A DNA stretch of 10,766 bases from Campylobacterota bacterium (GTDB taxonomy: Bacteria; Campylobacterota; Campylobacteria; Campylobacterales; Sulfurovaceae). The DNA is taken from the NCBI GenBank assembly GCA_030595845.1, contig JAUVCL010000061.1:1-10766 (forward strand), given 5' to 3'. The translations under genes were made by a program, and so were the position numbers. Below are positions 1 to 6,588 of this stretch, piece after piece (the stretch's first letter is position 1; each line of letters begins with the position of its first letter). The notes below the pieces were generated by a model. The model was not told the DNA's origin. It made no database searches and saw nothing but the letters and a program-made list of their open reading frames with translations.

Positions 1-20
1 GTTAGTTGATAGAGGAAATA

Positions 21-45
21 GGGAGTAGCCCATATGCCTACTCCC
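21..45 (-). terminator. Hairpin after the choice-of-anchor O gene
   Basis: Read on the minus strand, GGGAGTAG and CTACTCCC form a perfect 8-bp stem around a 9-nt loop, starting about 11 nt after the stop codon of the gene ending at 57. It is followed by TATTTCC, a weak U-tract, so intrinsic termination is likely but not textbook. The GGAGTAG half-stem recurs in the hairpin after the other secreted-protein gene (2740-2762). Confidence 0.6.
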
Positions 46-56
46 CATGCGATAGA

Positions 57-2237
57 TTATTTTAAAAATCTTCGTCTAAACGGATACAATAGTCCCAATG
101 CCATCATCAATAAGAAGGTCATATCAAAGTTCTTGCTATTAGGGTTGTAAGTACACCCACCACCATCACTGCATATTTCACACACAATAGGATCTTCTGG
201 ATCAACTACTGGAGGTTCAATCGGATCTCCTGGAACAATACCTTCTGTACCATCATCTGATGTAGAAACACTTAACATGGAATAAGCACCACCTGCATCG
301 TTGTTAACTTCATTCCATACTGTATAAATAATATTACCTGCCGGTGTTGAACGTAACTGTGATTCAAAACGGTTACTGTTTCCTATTCCATCCACAACAC
401 TTATCCCATTAAATGTTTCAGCTTTATCATTTGTTCGAGTATAGAAAATGTCACCCTCTACTGATCCACCGATATGTTCATAACTGTTAGTTTCTACACC
501 CCATGCTACAAGAAGTGTACTTTTATCCTGACAGTTTTCAACATTTGTAATATTATTAGGATCTGTACACCCTGGACCATTACCCGGCATACCAACTAAA
601 CGTGGTTCTTTTACATGTGTTGCTGGATCTGTGATATTTGAAAGGTTTTTAGCTACTGTCCAACTCTTTGTTGTTGCATCATAACGTCTCATCCAAAAGT
701 TATAGTTGTCCAAGTTTGTATATGTTGCAATCGTCCAATCTTTTGCATATGAATACCCAATATAAAAATCATCACCACGTATTGCAGCTCTATGCGCTCT
801 TGCATCTTCATACGGATTTAGATCTGTGGCATCATCCAAATTATTATCCGGACCTGCTATTTCTCCACCTATTGGAGACCATGGAGTGGTATTACTACTC
901 ACATTAACTGCGGGTGTCATGTCATCAGGTGTTAATCCACTTGAACCATCAGCAGCAAAACCTAAACGAACCATAATATCTCCCGGTCCACCTTCAACAG
1001 GATTACCTTGTCTCCAAAATACACCCATTCTTATACCATATGCAGAAGGGTTTACCTGCGTCACAAAACGTACACGACGACTGTTTTCATCTGGATTACT
1101 GATAATAGTACCTGGCGCATTTAAATCTGGTGCAGCAAAAGGAAAACTATGATAACGGACATATTTACCATTATCTAGTCCACCTGTACCTTTGGTCTCT
1201 TCATAAGTAACCAGTACTGTAGGCACGGTTTCACTTCCTGTTATGTTTACCATGGCTGTATTTGCACGTGATGCACCGGCTGTACCAGATTCTATTGAAG
1301 TAACTGCTGTCGTTCCATCATTTTCATATAAAGGATTTGCATTTCCACCATCTGAAGTATGCGTCATATTATCAGTCAGTCTAGCAGGTGCACTAAAAGC
1401 TGTAGCGTTCAAATCACCTGTAAAACTATACCAAATATCGGTACCATGGGATACACTTGCACCAGAAGCACCTTCACCAGGTCCATCTCCCCCACCTATT
1501 TGAAGTCCTTGAGGATCTTCTTGCCATGTGATGACCCAGTTACCTTTTTTATCTGCACTGCTAACACCTTTATTTACATCCTGTTTTGCATCTCTTACAC
1601 CAGTAGATATCTGAGTAGTAGTCCATCCTGTTTCTGGGTGTGCAAAGTCTATATGTGATTTATAAACACATGAAAATGGAATTTCAAGACCACCTCTTTC
1701 CAGATAACTTACAATTCTTTGTTCACCGCCCGGACAATATTTTTCTGTCCACGTAACCACCGCAAATGTACCGGAATTAAAAATATTTGGCTTTTCAGAA
1801 TCTCCAGGATAAGCTGTAGACACGCCAGTTAAAACACCACTTACATCTCTTTCCCATTTTGAAGAGGCACTGCTCAAATGTGCTGTATTTGAAATATTCA
1901 CTGCCTCACTCCAATCTGACTGTGAAGCACAATGCCCATTTGCATCAGATGGTGTACATGTTCGTGCAAAGATATCTCTTACCTTATGTACATCATCTGC
2001 TTTAAGATCATAAACAACAGCATCAGAGCCGGCTATAGAATCACCAAATACACTCACAAGCATTCCATTACCCATACGAACAAGCTTCGTTTTAAATGCT
2101 GCACCCTCACCAGTGACCGTCCCCGCAGATGACAATACTTCTGCCGGAGTAAACTCAAGTGCAGCAAATGCACTGCTCCCCATCAACAAAGCTCCCAGAC
2201 CAAAACTCAATGTGATTTTTTTATACCCTGATTTCAT
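57..2237 (-). CDS. Secreted choice-of-anchor O-like protein with C-terminal sorting tail
   Basis: This encodes a 726-residue exported protein. An upstream ATG at 2243 is only 1 nt from the Shine-Dalgarno AAGGA, while the ATG at 2237 is 7 nt away, so I chose the second. A Sec signal peptide covers about residues 1-25 (KK, hydrophobic core, GSSAFA). The body has scattered beta-strand motifs of the type AVVTWTEK, NWVITWQEDP, LLVAWGVE and IIYTVWNE, plus one Asp-box-like STSDDGT, which suggests a sialidase-like beta-propeller. A Gly-rich loop (GGGDGPGEGASG followed by SHGTDIWYS) fits what I recall of choice-of-anchor O proteins. Several cysteines outside the tail suggest disulfides. The tail holds GGGC, a short spacer, FD, a membrane segment and RRRFLK. 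It is the last gene of the envelope set, 117 nt after the protease gene. Substrate and role are unknown; the family name comes from memory. Confidence 0.75.
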   Translation of the reverse strand: MKSGYKKITLSFGLGALLMGSSAFAALEFTPAEVLSSAGTVTGEGAAFKTKLVRMGNGMLVSVFGDSIAGSDAVVYDLKADDVHKVRDIFARTCTPSDANGHCASQSDWSEAVNISNTAHLSSASSKWERDVSGVLTGVSTAYPGDSEKPNIFNSGTFAVVTWTEKYCPGGEQRIVSYLERGGLEIPFSCVYKSHIDFAHPETGWTTTQISTGVRDAKQDVNKGVSSADKKGNWVITWQEDPQGLQIGGGDGPGEGASGASVSHGTDIWYSFTGDLNATAFSAPARLTDNMTHTSDGGNANPLYENDGTTAVTSIESGTAGASRANTAMVNITGSETVPTVLVTYEETKGTGGLDNGKYVRYHSFPFAAPDLNAPGTIISNPDENSRRVRFVTQVNPSAYGIRMGVFWRQGNPVEGGPGDIMVRLGFAADGSSGLTPDDMTPAVNVSSNTTPWSPIGGEIAGPDNNLDDATDLNPYEDARAHRAAIRGDDFYIGYSYAKDWTIATYTNLDNYNFWMRRYDATTKSWTVAKNLSNITDPATHVKEPRLVGMPGNGPGCTDPNNITNVENCQDKSTLLVAWGVETNSYEHIGGSVEGDIFYTRTNDKAETFNGISVVDGIGNSNRFESQLRSTPAGNIIYTVWNEVNNDAGGAYSMLSVSTSDDGTEGIVPGDPIEPPVVDPEDPIVCEICSDGGGCTYNPNSKNFDMTFLLMMALGLLYPFRRRFLK
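60..164 (-). other. C-terminal sorting signal of the O protein
   Basis: The last 35 residues comprise GGGC, TYNPNSKNFD, a roughly 16-residue membrane segment and RRRFLK. This three-part layout (Gly-Cys motif, transmembrane helix, basic end) is that of proteobacterial CTERM sorting signals. It matches the tail encoded at 2798-2902 at 28 of 35 residues. Confidence 0.75.
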
Positions 2238-2323
2238 ATCCATATCCTTTTATGTATTATGTAGCGTAAACGATATAATCGAAACTACTTGTAATAAGTA
2301 TAATATAAAGAAATAATAAATGC

Positions 2324-2341
2324 ATCACCTTTTAGGGTGAT
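2324..2341 (-). terminator. Hairpin after the protease gene
   Basis: On the minus strand ATCACC and GGTGAT form a 6-bp stem with a 6-nt CTAAAA loop, starting about 14 nt after the protease stop codon. The following GCATTTATTATTTC is U-rich but broken. It could be a weak terminator, or an operator for the gene starting at 2237. Confidence 0.4.
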
Positions 2342-2354
2342 ATTGAGAAAGATG

Positions 2355-2750
2355 CTATGAAATTATCAAAAAAACAGAACAGGCATTGTAAAACATATGT
2401 AAAAAGATACTCGGCAGTATACTTTTGTACTGCTCTTTAAAATAACCAAATATCAAAGAAGGTACAAAAACCAACAATGCCCATTGTGGGGTATGATGTA
2501 CGAAATGCATAGCAACAAAAAGCACTGATGTCGCAATATTTGCTATGGAGAAATAATAAAAAGCAGAATATTGTTTCGTTTTTCTAGCAATAACCTCCTG
2601 AATCACTCCCCTAAAAGCTAACTCTTCTACTACTGGGTAAAACAGGATCAGAAAAAAAAGAGCTCTTATATCTATCGATATTAGAGAAAAATCTAAAGGT
2701 TGATGTGCAAAGAGACTGTTGTAAAGAAGTATAAAAACAGGAGCAGCCAA
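2355..2750 (-). CDS. Small CPBP-family glutamic intramembrane protease
   Basis: This polytopic membrane protein is 131 residues from a TTG start. It carries the three CPBP (Abi, Rce1-like) motifs: EELAFRG with Glu42, Glu43 and Arg47; FVAMH with Phe78 and His82; and HMFYN with His118 and Asn122. These glutamates and histidines form the active site in this family. It lies between two secreted proteins with near-identical C-terminal tails, so its likely job is to cleave those tails in the inner membrane, as proposed for the JDVT-CTERM partner protease MrtJ (recalled, not checked). The start is uncertain. The frame is open back to a TAG at 2814-2816 with no ATG or GTG, and TTG at 2750 has a GGAG 8 nt upstream. 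Residues encoded just upstream of the TTG (HYGVAIL) continue the first membrane helix, which hints at an earlier unconventional start. Confidence 0.8.
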   Translation of the reverse strand: MAAPVFILLYNSLFAHQPLDFSLISIDIRALFFLILFYPVVEELAFRGVIQEVIARKTKQYSAFYYFSIANIATSVLFVAMHFVHHTPQWALLVFVPSLIFGYFKEQYKSILPSIFLHMFYNACSVFLIIS

Positions 2751-2762
2751 AATGGCTACTCC
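2740..2762 (-). terminator. Terminator-like hairpin over the protease start
   Basis: On the minus strand GGAGTAGCCA and TGGCTGCTCC form a 10-bp stem (one G-U pair) with a TTT loop, followed by TGTTTTTAT. It begins 32 nt after the stop of the choice-of-anchor F gene and looks like a rho-independent terminator. It also contains the protease gene's GGAG ribosome binding site (2759-2762) and its TTG start (2748-2750), so it could limit either transcription or translation of the protease. Confidence 0.65.
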
Positions 2763-2794
2763 ATAGTGTAGGTTAATTTTTTTGCGTAAAGAGA

Positions 2795-4633
2795 TTATTT
2801 TAAAAACCTTCTTCTAAATGGAAACAGTAGTCCAAGTGCTGCAATGAAGAAGAACATCATATCAAAGCTTTTACTGTTTGGGTTGTAGGTACACCCTCCA
2901 CCACCAGAGCTTGCTAAGTCACCACTTGAATCTACTGCATCATCTGTATCATCTGTGACAATTGTAGCTAGGGTACTGGCTGTATCTGAATGTGTATTAT
3001 CTACATATGAAACGGTAACAACACTGTCTTTGATCACATTCATTTTAGCATCGCCTTGTATTGGACTAGCAGTAGTGATCTCACTTATTATAGTTGCATT
3101 AAAGATCGCACTATCAACCTCAGTCTCAGTTAATGTAACGGTTTCTTTGTCTCCCGTATCTGTAGTCACCGTCACCGTTGTGGTATCTTTTACTGCTGGA
3201 TCCATATTTTGATCCTCATCTTTTACTGAAAGTGTCAATATATCACCAATTATAAATGTCGGTGTCGGTGAAATTGCAACCGGTCCATCTGTAATATCAG
3301 GTAGCTCAGGGTCAATAGAACCATTTTCATCTGCATAACTTGGCGGTGTCTGATCTAATGCTATATGTGGTGTAATACGGATAATAAATTTATTGGCCAA
3401 TAGTACATTGGAACCGACATTCACAATATAATTTAATCCTAGATTGAGTGTATCTTCAATTTCACCCATGTTATATAAAGGATCTGTTGACCAAGCTAGA
3501 AATTCCGAGTCTGTTGGTATTGCCCAGTTATCTACCATTCCTTTATGCCACGATGGTGCTGTTCCCACAGCTGCATCTGGTGCTGTTCCCCAAAATGCTA
3601 CCAAAGCAGCATCTGTTAAAGGATCATTATCATCATCCCAGAAAATACCTGTTGGTTGCCATTTTGAAGGTAGCCAATAACCAAAAAGTGCAGTATAATT
3701 ACTTCCTAAGGTATCTGGACCTCCTGTAATGACACTTGTATTATGCCCGGAAACTTTAAGACCTGCAGCTACAATATCAAAGAATCCATCTGTTGGGAAA
3801 TGATCTCCATCAGCTGCTCCCCATAAACCATGTGAAAATGTTGCCATTGAATCCCAAGACCAAATATCAGAACCATCATTTTCACCTAAACCTAAAGAGA
3901 GTGTCACTGCAGAATTTACAGCCCCCGAAGCATCGAGAACTTCTACTTTATATCCATCTAATCTAACGCCAGAATAGTTATTTATCTTTTGTAAAACTTG
4001 ATATCTAACGTTAGCTGTATTTGTATCTGTCGGATCAAGATTAAAAACAACATCTACAGGATTTCCATATTCACCCGGATTCTTCCCTGCAACCATGGCG
4101 TTCAACATATTGATCTTAAACCGTTTATGTGATTGGAAAGCACTTGAACAGATCGTTGGTGCAGGTGTAGCACTATCGAGGTATCCATTAACTCCTGCAG
4201 GATTATCTGTTTCTGACAAATATGAAGTAGTCATGATACAGTTGTCTGGTTTCCCATTATTAAGGCTGTCACCATTAACAATTTTAATACCTGCAGGTTC
4301 ACCCACTGGCCAGTCTTTCCCATGCAAGTTTCCTCTGTGCTCACCATTTGTCATGATCTGTGATTCAAAAGAGTCACCTACTACCATGGCATCATAAGTA
4401 CCATCTCCCGTATTGAATATTTTAGAAATTACATTATAATCTACATCCGTCATGTTCACAACAACATCTGTCAGATCCCATCCACCAAAACCAGACTGTG
4501 TTGGAGGTGTAGTGCTCACATAGGGGTCAGCCGCATTAGCCCCGATGATCTTACCTGCGTAGGCACTAGATCCAAGTAACAGTGCTGTGATTAAACTCAG
4601 TCCTAAAATTCTTTTTTGATTATTTTTTATCAT
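2795..4633 (-). CDS. Secreted choice-of-anchor F-like protein with C-terminal sorting tail
   Basis: This encodes a 612-residue exported protein. AAAGGAG lies 5 nt before the ATG. A Sec signal peptide spans about residues 1-26 (KNNQKR, hydrophobic core, GSSAYA). The mature start (GKIIGANAADP) and a Trp/Gly/Asp-rich body up to about residue 430 fit the choice-of-anchor F family as I recall it; Cys132 and Cys162 may pair. Residues of roughly 455-560 form an adhesin-type beta domain of a common surface-protein kind, with the phrases GDILTLSVKDEDQNMDP and ETVTLTETEVDSAIF. The tail repeats that of the neighbouring O protein. The gene begins 23 nt after the heme-barrel gene, so the two are probably co-transcribed. 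It likely acts outside the inner membrane, held or released through its tail. Ligand unknown. Confidence 0.75.
   Translation of the reverse strand: MIKNNQKRILGLSLITALLLGSSAYAGKIIGANAADPYVSTTPPTQSGFGGWDLTDVVVNMTDVDYNVISKIFNTGDGTYDAMVVGDSFESQIMTNGEHRGNLHGKDWPVGEPAGIKIVNGDSLNNGKPDNCIMTTSYLSETDNPAGVNGYLDSATPAPTICSSAFQSHKRFKINMLNAMVAGKNPGEYGNPVDVVFNLDPTDTNTANVRYQVLQKINNYSGVRLDGYKVEVLDASGAVNSAVTLSLGLGENDGSDIWSWDSMATFSHGLWGAADGDHFPTDGFFDIVAAGLKVSGHNTSVITGGPDTLGSNYTALFGYWLPSKWQPTGIFWDDDNDPLTDAALVAFWGTAPDAAVGTAPSWHKGMVDNWAIPTDSEFLAWSTDPLYNMGEIEDTLNLGLNYIVNVGSNVLLANKFIIRITPHIALDQTPPSYADENGSIDPELPDITDGPVAISPTPTFIIGDILTLSVKDEDQNMDPAVKDTTTVTVTTDTGDKETVTLTETEVDSAIFNATIISEITTASPIQGDAKMNVIKDSVVTVSYVDNTHSDTASTLATIVTDDTDDAVDSSGDLASSGGGGCTYNPNSKSFDMMFFFIAALGLLFPFRRRFLK
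2798..2902 (-). other. C-terminal sorting signal of the F protein
   Basis: The 35-residue tail has GGGC (Cys581), TYNPNSKSFD, a membrane segment rich in Phe and Leu, and RRRFLK. The DNA matches 60-164 at 83 of 105 positions by my hand count. The bodies of the two proteins share no evident similarity, so the tail is a portable module. Confidence 0.75.
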
Positions 4634-4656
4634 CCTATCTCCTTTGTTTTATTTCC

Positions 4657-6015
4657 TTAGAAAGGAAGCGTAAGTGTGACCATGAAGTTCTGAAACTTTT
4701 CAACTCTCTCAAGTGAAGGCTCCATCCAGGCATACTCTACAGTAACCTGCATAGGAACATAAAGTGCAAAACCATAATCAACTCCCAAACCAATGGCATA
4801 GTCAAGATCTTTTACGTTGATCTTTGTTGTTTGTGCCGCTGCCGTAGTACCATTAAGATTATCCGACCTATACTCATTTGTGTCGTTATAGTGCATATAG
4901 GATACTTTTGCGATAATAGCATCGGTCATGCTGACCGCAGCCTGTACAGAAAAACCTTCATCGTATCTACTTTCGGTATCGTACTCATCTATAGCAGAGT
5001 TAATACCTGTGTATTCAAGATCATTTTTAAAGACATACGATGCGGCAAGTGTTAGCTCTTTCTCCATCACTGTACCTTCAAGCTGAAAGTCAATACCGTA
5101 TGTTTCTCTTTTGATGCTAAGTGGCGCGGTATCGGCTACCAGATCCCCACCTTTCATGATGAACCCACCAAAAATAAAGTTATAGTCATTATATATATAT
5201 TCATACGCTATTCTTGCAAAGGGTATGAGGTTATCACCCATATCATAATAAAGTCCATCTTGTGCCGGCACATACAGCCCTGCAGTTACAAAAAAGTGGT
5301 CATCCATGTCGAAAAGACCATCCATGTCATAATAGACTTGAAGACCTGTTGCCGCCTGTGCACCGATCTTTTGTTTTTGTACTGTATTATTGTAGATCTT
5401 CATATCAAACATTCTCAAAGGCTTATAGAGACCCGTATTATAGAACTCCATACCCGAGAATGGCCCAAGTGATCCAGTGGAGAAAAAGACTGCTCCCAAA
5501 TAACTGTGACCATCATCCTTTGAATAAGCATAGACTGCTTTTCCTTCTATGGATTCACCTTCTTCTTTTCTTGATCCAAATTTAATTATCGCACCAACAT
5601 TCTCTGTTATCTGTCCACCCAAAAATATTGTTGCCATACGTATAGGTGAAAATTCACCCTCATTGGTAGAATCTTCTCTTGTGTCGATCGCACCTTTCCC
5701 ATCTGGCTTATCATAGGTTTTATTGTATTTTGATTTTATCAATAGAGATCCATTGATATTTGCATTGGGTGCAAACCCCGCATCTGCTCCATCCATATCT
5801 GATACTGCTGTACTTATGGTCATTCCTGATGCAGCAAATTTTCTACCAAGTTTATTGAGTCTTGGCATTTGTTGTGTGTGACACCCTGTACAGTCCATCC
5901 CTGTTTGGGTTGTAAACATTGGCATTGCCTGTGCTTGCTGTGTTAATCCAGCAAAGACAACCATCCCTATAATTGGTGTTATGCTTTTGGAGATATTCAT
6001 TATATATCGTTTCAT
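4657..6015 (-). CDS. Outer-membrane beta-barrel with N-terminal c-type heme site
   Basis: This encodes 452 residues. The ATG at 6015 has AAGGA 9 nt upstream; a second ATG five codons in has no ribosome binding site. A signal peptide of about 30 residues ends in QQAQA. The mature protein begins MPMFTTQTGMDCTGCH: Cys42, Cys45 and His46 form one CxxCH heme c site, followed by a basic stretch (LNKLGRKFAASG). The rest alternates polar and aromatic residues and ends in LTLPF, the terminal Phe typical of outer-membrane barrels inserted by the BAM complex. It is therefore probably a porin-like protein with a periplasmic monoheme segment. A role in electron transfer or redox sensing at the outer membrane is inference. 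It is the first gene of the minus-strand envelope set. The heme motif and barrel end are clear; the exact family is not. Confidence 0.75.
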   Translation of the reverse strand: MKRYIMNISKSITPIIGMVVFAGLTQQAQAMPMFTTQTGMDCTGCHTQQMPRLNKLGRKFAASGMTISTAVSDMDGADAGFAPNANINGSLLIKSKYNKTYDKPDGKGAIDTREDSTNEGEFSPIRMATIFLGGQITENVGAIIKFGSRKEEGESIEGKAVYAYSKDDGHSYLGAVFFSTGSLGPFSGMEFYNTGLYKPLRMFDMKIYNNTVQKQKIGAQAATGLQVYYDMDGLFDMDDHFFVTAGLYVPAQDGLYYDMGDNLIPFARIAYEYIYNDYNFIFGGFIMKGGDLVADTAPLSIKRETYGIDFQLEGTVMEKELTLAASYVFKNDLEYTGINSAIDEYDTESRYDEGFSVQAAVSMTDAIIAKVSYMHYNDTNEYRSDNLNGTTAAAQTTKINVKDLDYAIGLGVDYGFALYVPMQVTVEYAWMEPSLERVEKFQNFMVTLTLPF

Positions 6016-6052
6016 TGACTCCCGTCCTTGTTCTAAAAATACTTTACTCTAT

Positions 6053-6058
6053 ATTATA
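6053..6058 (-). promoter_or_regulatory. -10 box for the heme-barrel gene
   Basis: A perfect TATAAT lies on the minus strand 38 nt before the ATG at 6015. No -35 box is visible at the usual spacing, as is common in Campylobacterota. Confidence 0.55.
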
Positions 6059-6134
6059 CTACAAAAAAAGCGTGATTATATCACCCATTGGTATGATATG
6101 ATGAATTTTTTTTGTGCATTTTTATGTTTATTAC

Positions 6135-6158
6135 GTCAAATTTGACAAAAACTTGACA
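6135..6158 (+). promoter_or_regulatory. Palindrome and tandem TTGACA upstream of a small gene
   Basis: GTCAAATTTGAC (6135-6146) is a perfect 12-bp palindrome. It overlaps a TTGACA at 6142-6147, and a second TTGACA follows at 6153-6158, exactly 11 bp on. A possible -10, TATCAT, is at 6168-6173, 20 nt after the first and 9 nt after the second, so neither makes a standard promoter. An operator for a regulator binding one face of the helix is possible. Confidence 0.35.
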
Positions 6159-6206
6159 GTTATCATGTATCATTTTTACATCAAACATAGTTTTGGAGGA
6201 AAACAC

Positions 6207-6311
6207 ATGGAAAACATACGAAACAAAATCATAGATGACCCTAGAAGTATCCCGATTTTCGCGATCATTGCAATAGTATACAATGCTGTTGTTCTACTTT
6301 ATCAGGCGTAA
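6207..6311 (+). CDS. 34-residue single-span membrane peptide
   Basis: A consensus GGAGG (6195-6199) lies 7 nt before this ATG, the best ribosome binding site in the window, which is the main reason to believe the gene. The product has a charged start (MENIRNKIIDDPRS) and then one hydrophobic segment from about residue 15 to 32 (IPIFAIIAIVYNAVVLLY), so it should sit in the inner membrane. It is not recognised. It is divergent from the heme-barrel gene and ends 33 nt before a REP-like hairpin. It could be a small subunit or regulator of a membrane complex, but nothing nearby identifies a partner. Confidence 0.6.
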   Translation: MENIRNKIIDDPRSIPIFAIIAIVYNAVVLLYQA

Positions 6312-6344
6312 AACAAACTACGATAATCTTTTATACTTTTTTCT

Positions 6345-6369
6345 GGCTCCCACGTTCCACGTGGTAGCC
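6345..6369. repeat. REP-like hairpin
   Basis: GGCT-C-CCACGT and ACGTGG-T-AGCC form a stem of 6 plus 4 bp with one C/T mismatch and a TCC loop. No U-tract follows on either strand, so it is not a good terminator. Together with the hairpin at 9441-9465 it shares the TCCCAYG core of the widespread extragenic palindromes with CCCACG and CGTGGG arms. The intergenic stretch around it, 6312-6588, shows no coding potential. Confidence 0.5.
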
Positions 6370-6550
6370 CCTACTTCACTCTTAACGATTAACCATTTAA
6401 AATTCTCAGAAACCCTAGCAACTATACTCAACTTTCAGTAATCCATTTTCTTATCATAAGCTCTAATGTATCAGGGTCAGTGGATATTAATGAGAGAATT
6501 GATGAATGTAACCTTTGACATATATCAATAAACTTGAGCAAATATATAGC

Positions 6551-6556
6551 TAAAAT
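6551..6556 (+). promoter_or_regulatory. Possible -10 box for nrdB
   Basis: TAAAAT (five of six consensus bases) lies 32 nt before the nrdB start in AT-rich DNA. TTGACA at 6515-6520 is 30 nt upstream, too far to be its -35. Tentative. Confidence 0.3.
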
Positions 6557-6588
6557 ATTCAACAATTGCGTCATTAAAGGAGAGAGTC

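Noticed and set aside
826..1152. Open frame of 108 codons on the plus strand
   Set aside because: It lies wholly antisense to the O-protein gene, has no ribosome binding site and has biased composition as expected of a shadow frame.
3121..3182. Repetitive-looking Thr/Val codons in the F gene, considered as a DNA tandem repeat
   Set aside because: The pattern reflects beta-strand Thr/Val alternation of an adhesin-type domain; no exact repeat unit is present.
4095..4397. Open frame of 100 codons on the plus strand
   Set aside because: Antisense to the F-protein gene, no ribosome binding site, no recognisable motif.
5262..5585. Open frame of 107 codons on the plus strand
   Set aside because: Antisense to the heme-barrel gene; His/Leu/Arg-rich translation is typical of reverse reading of a real gene.
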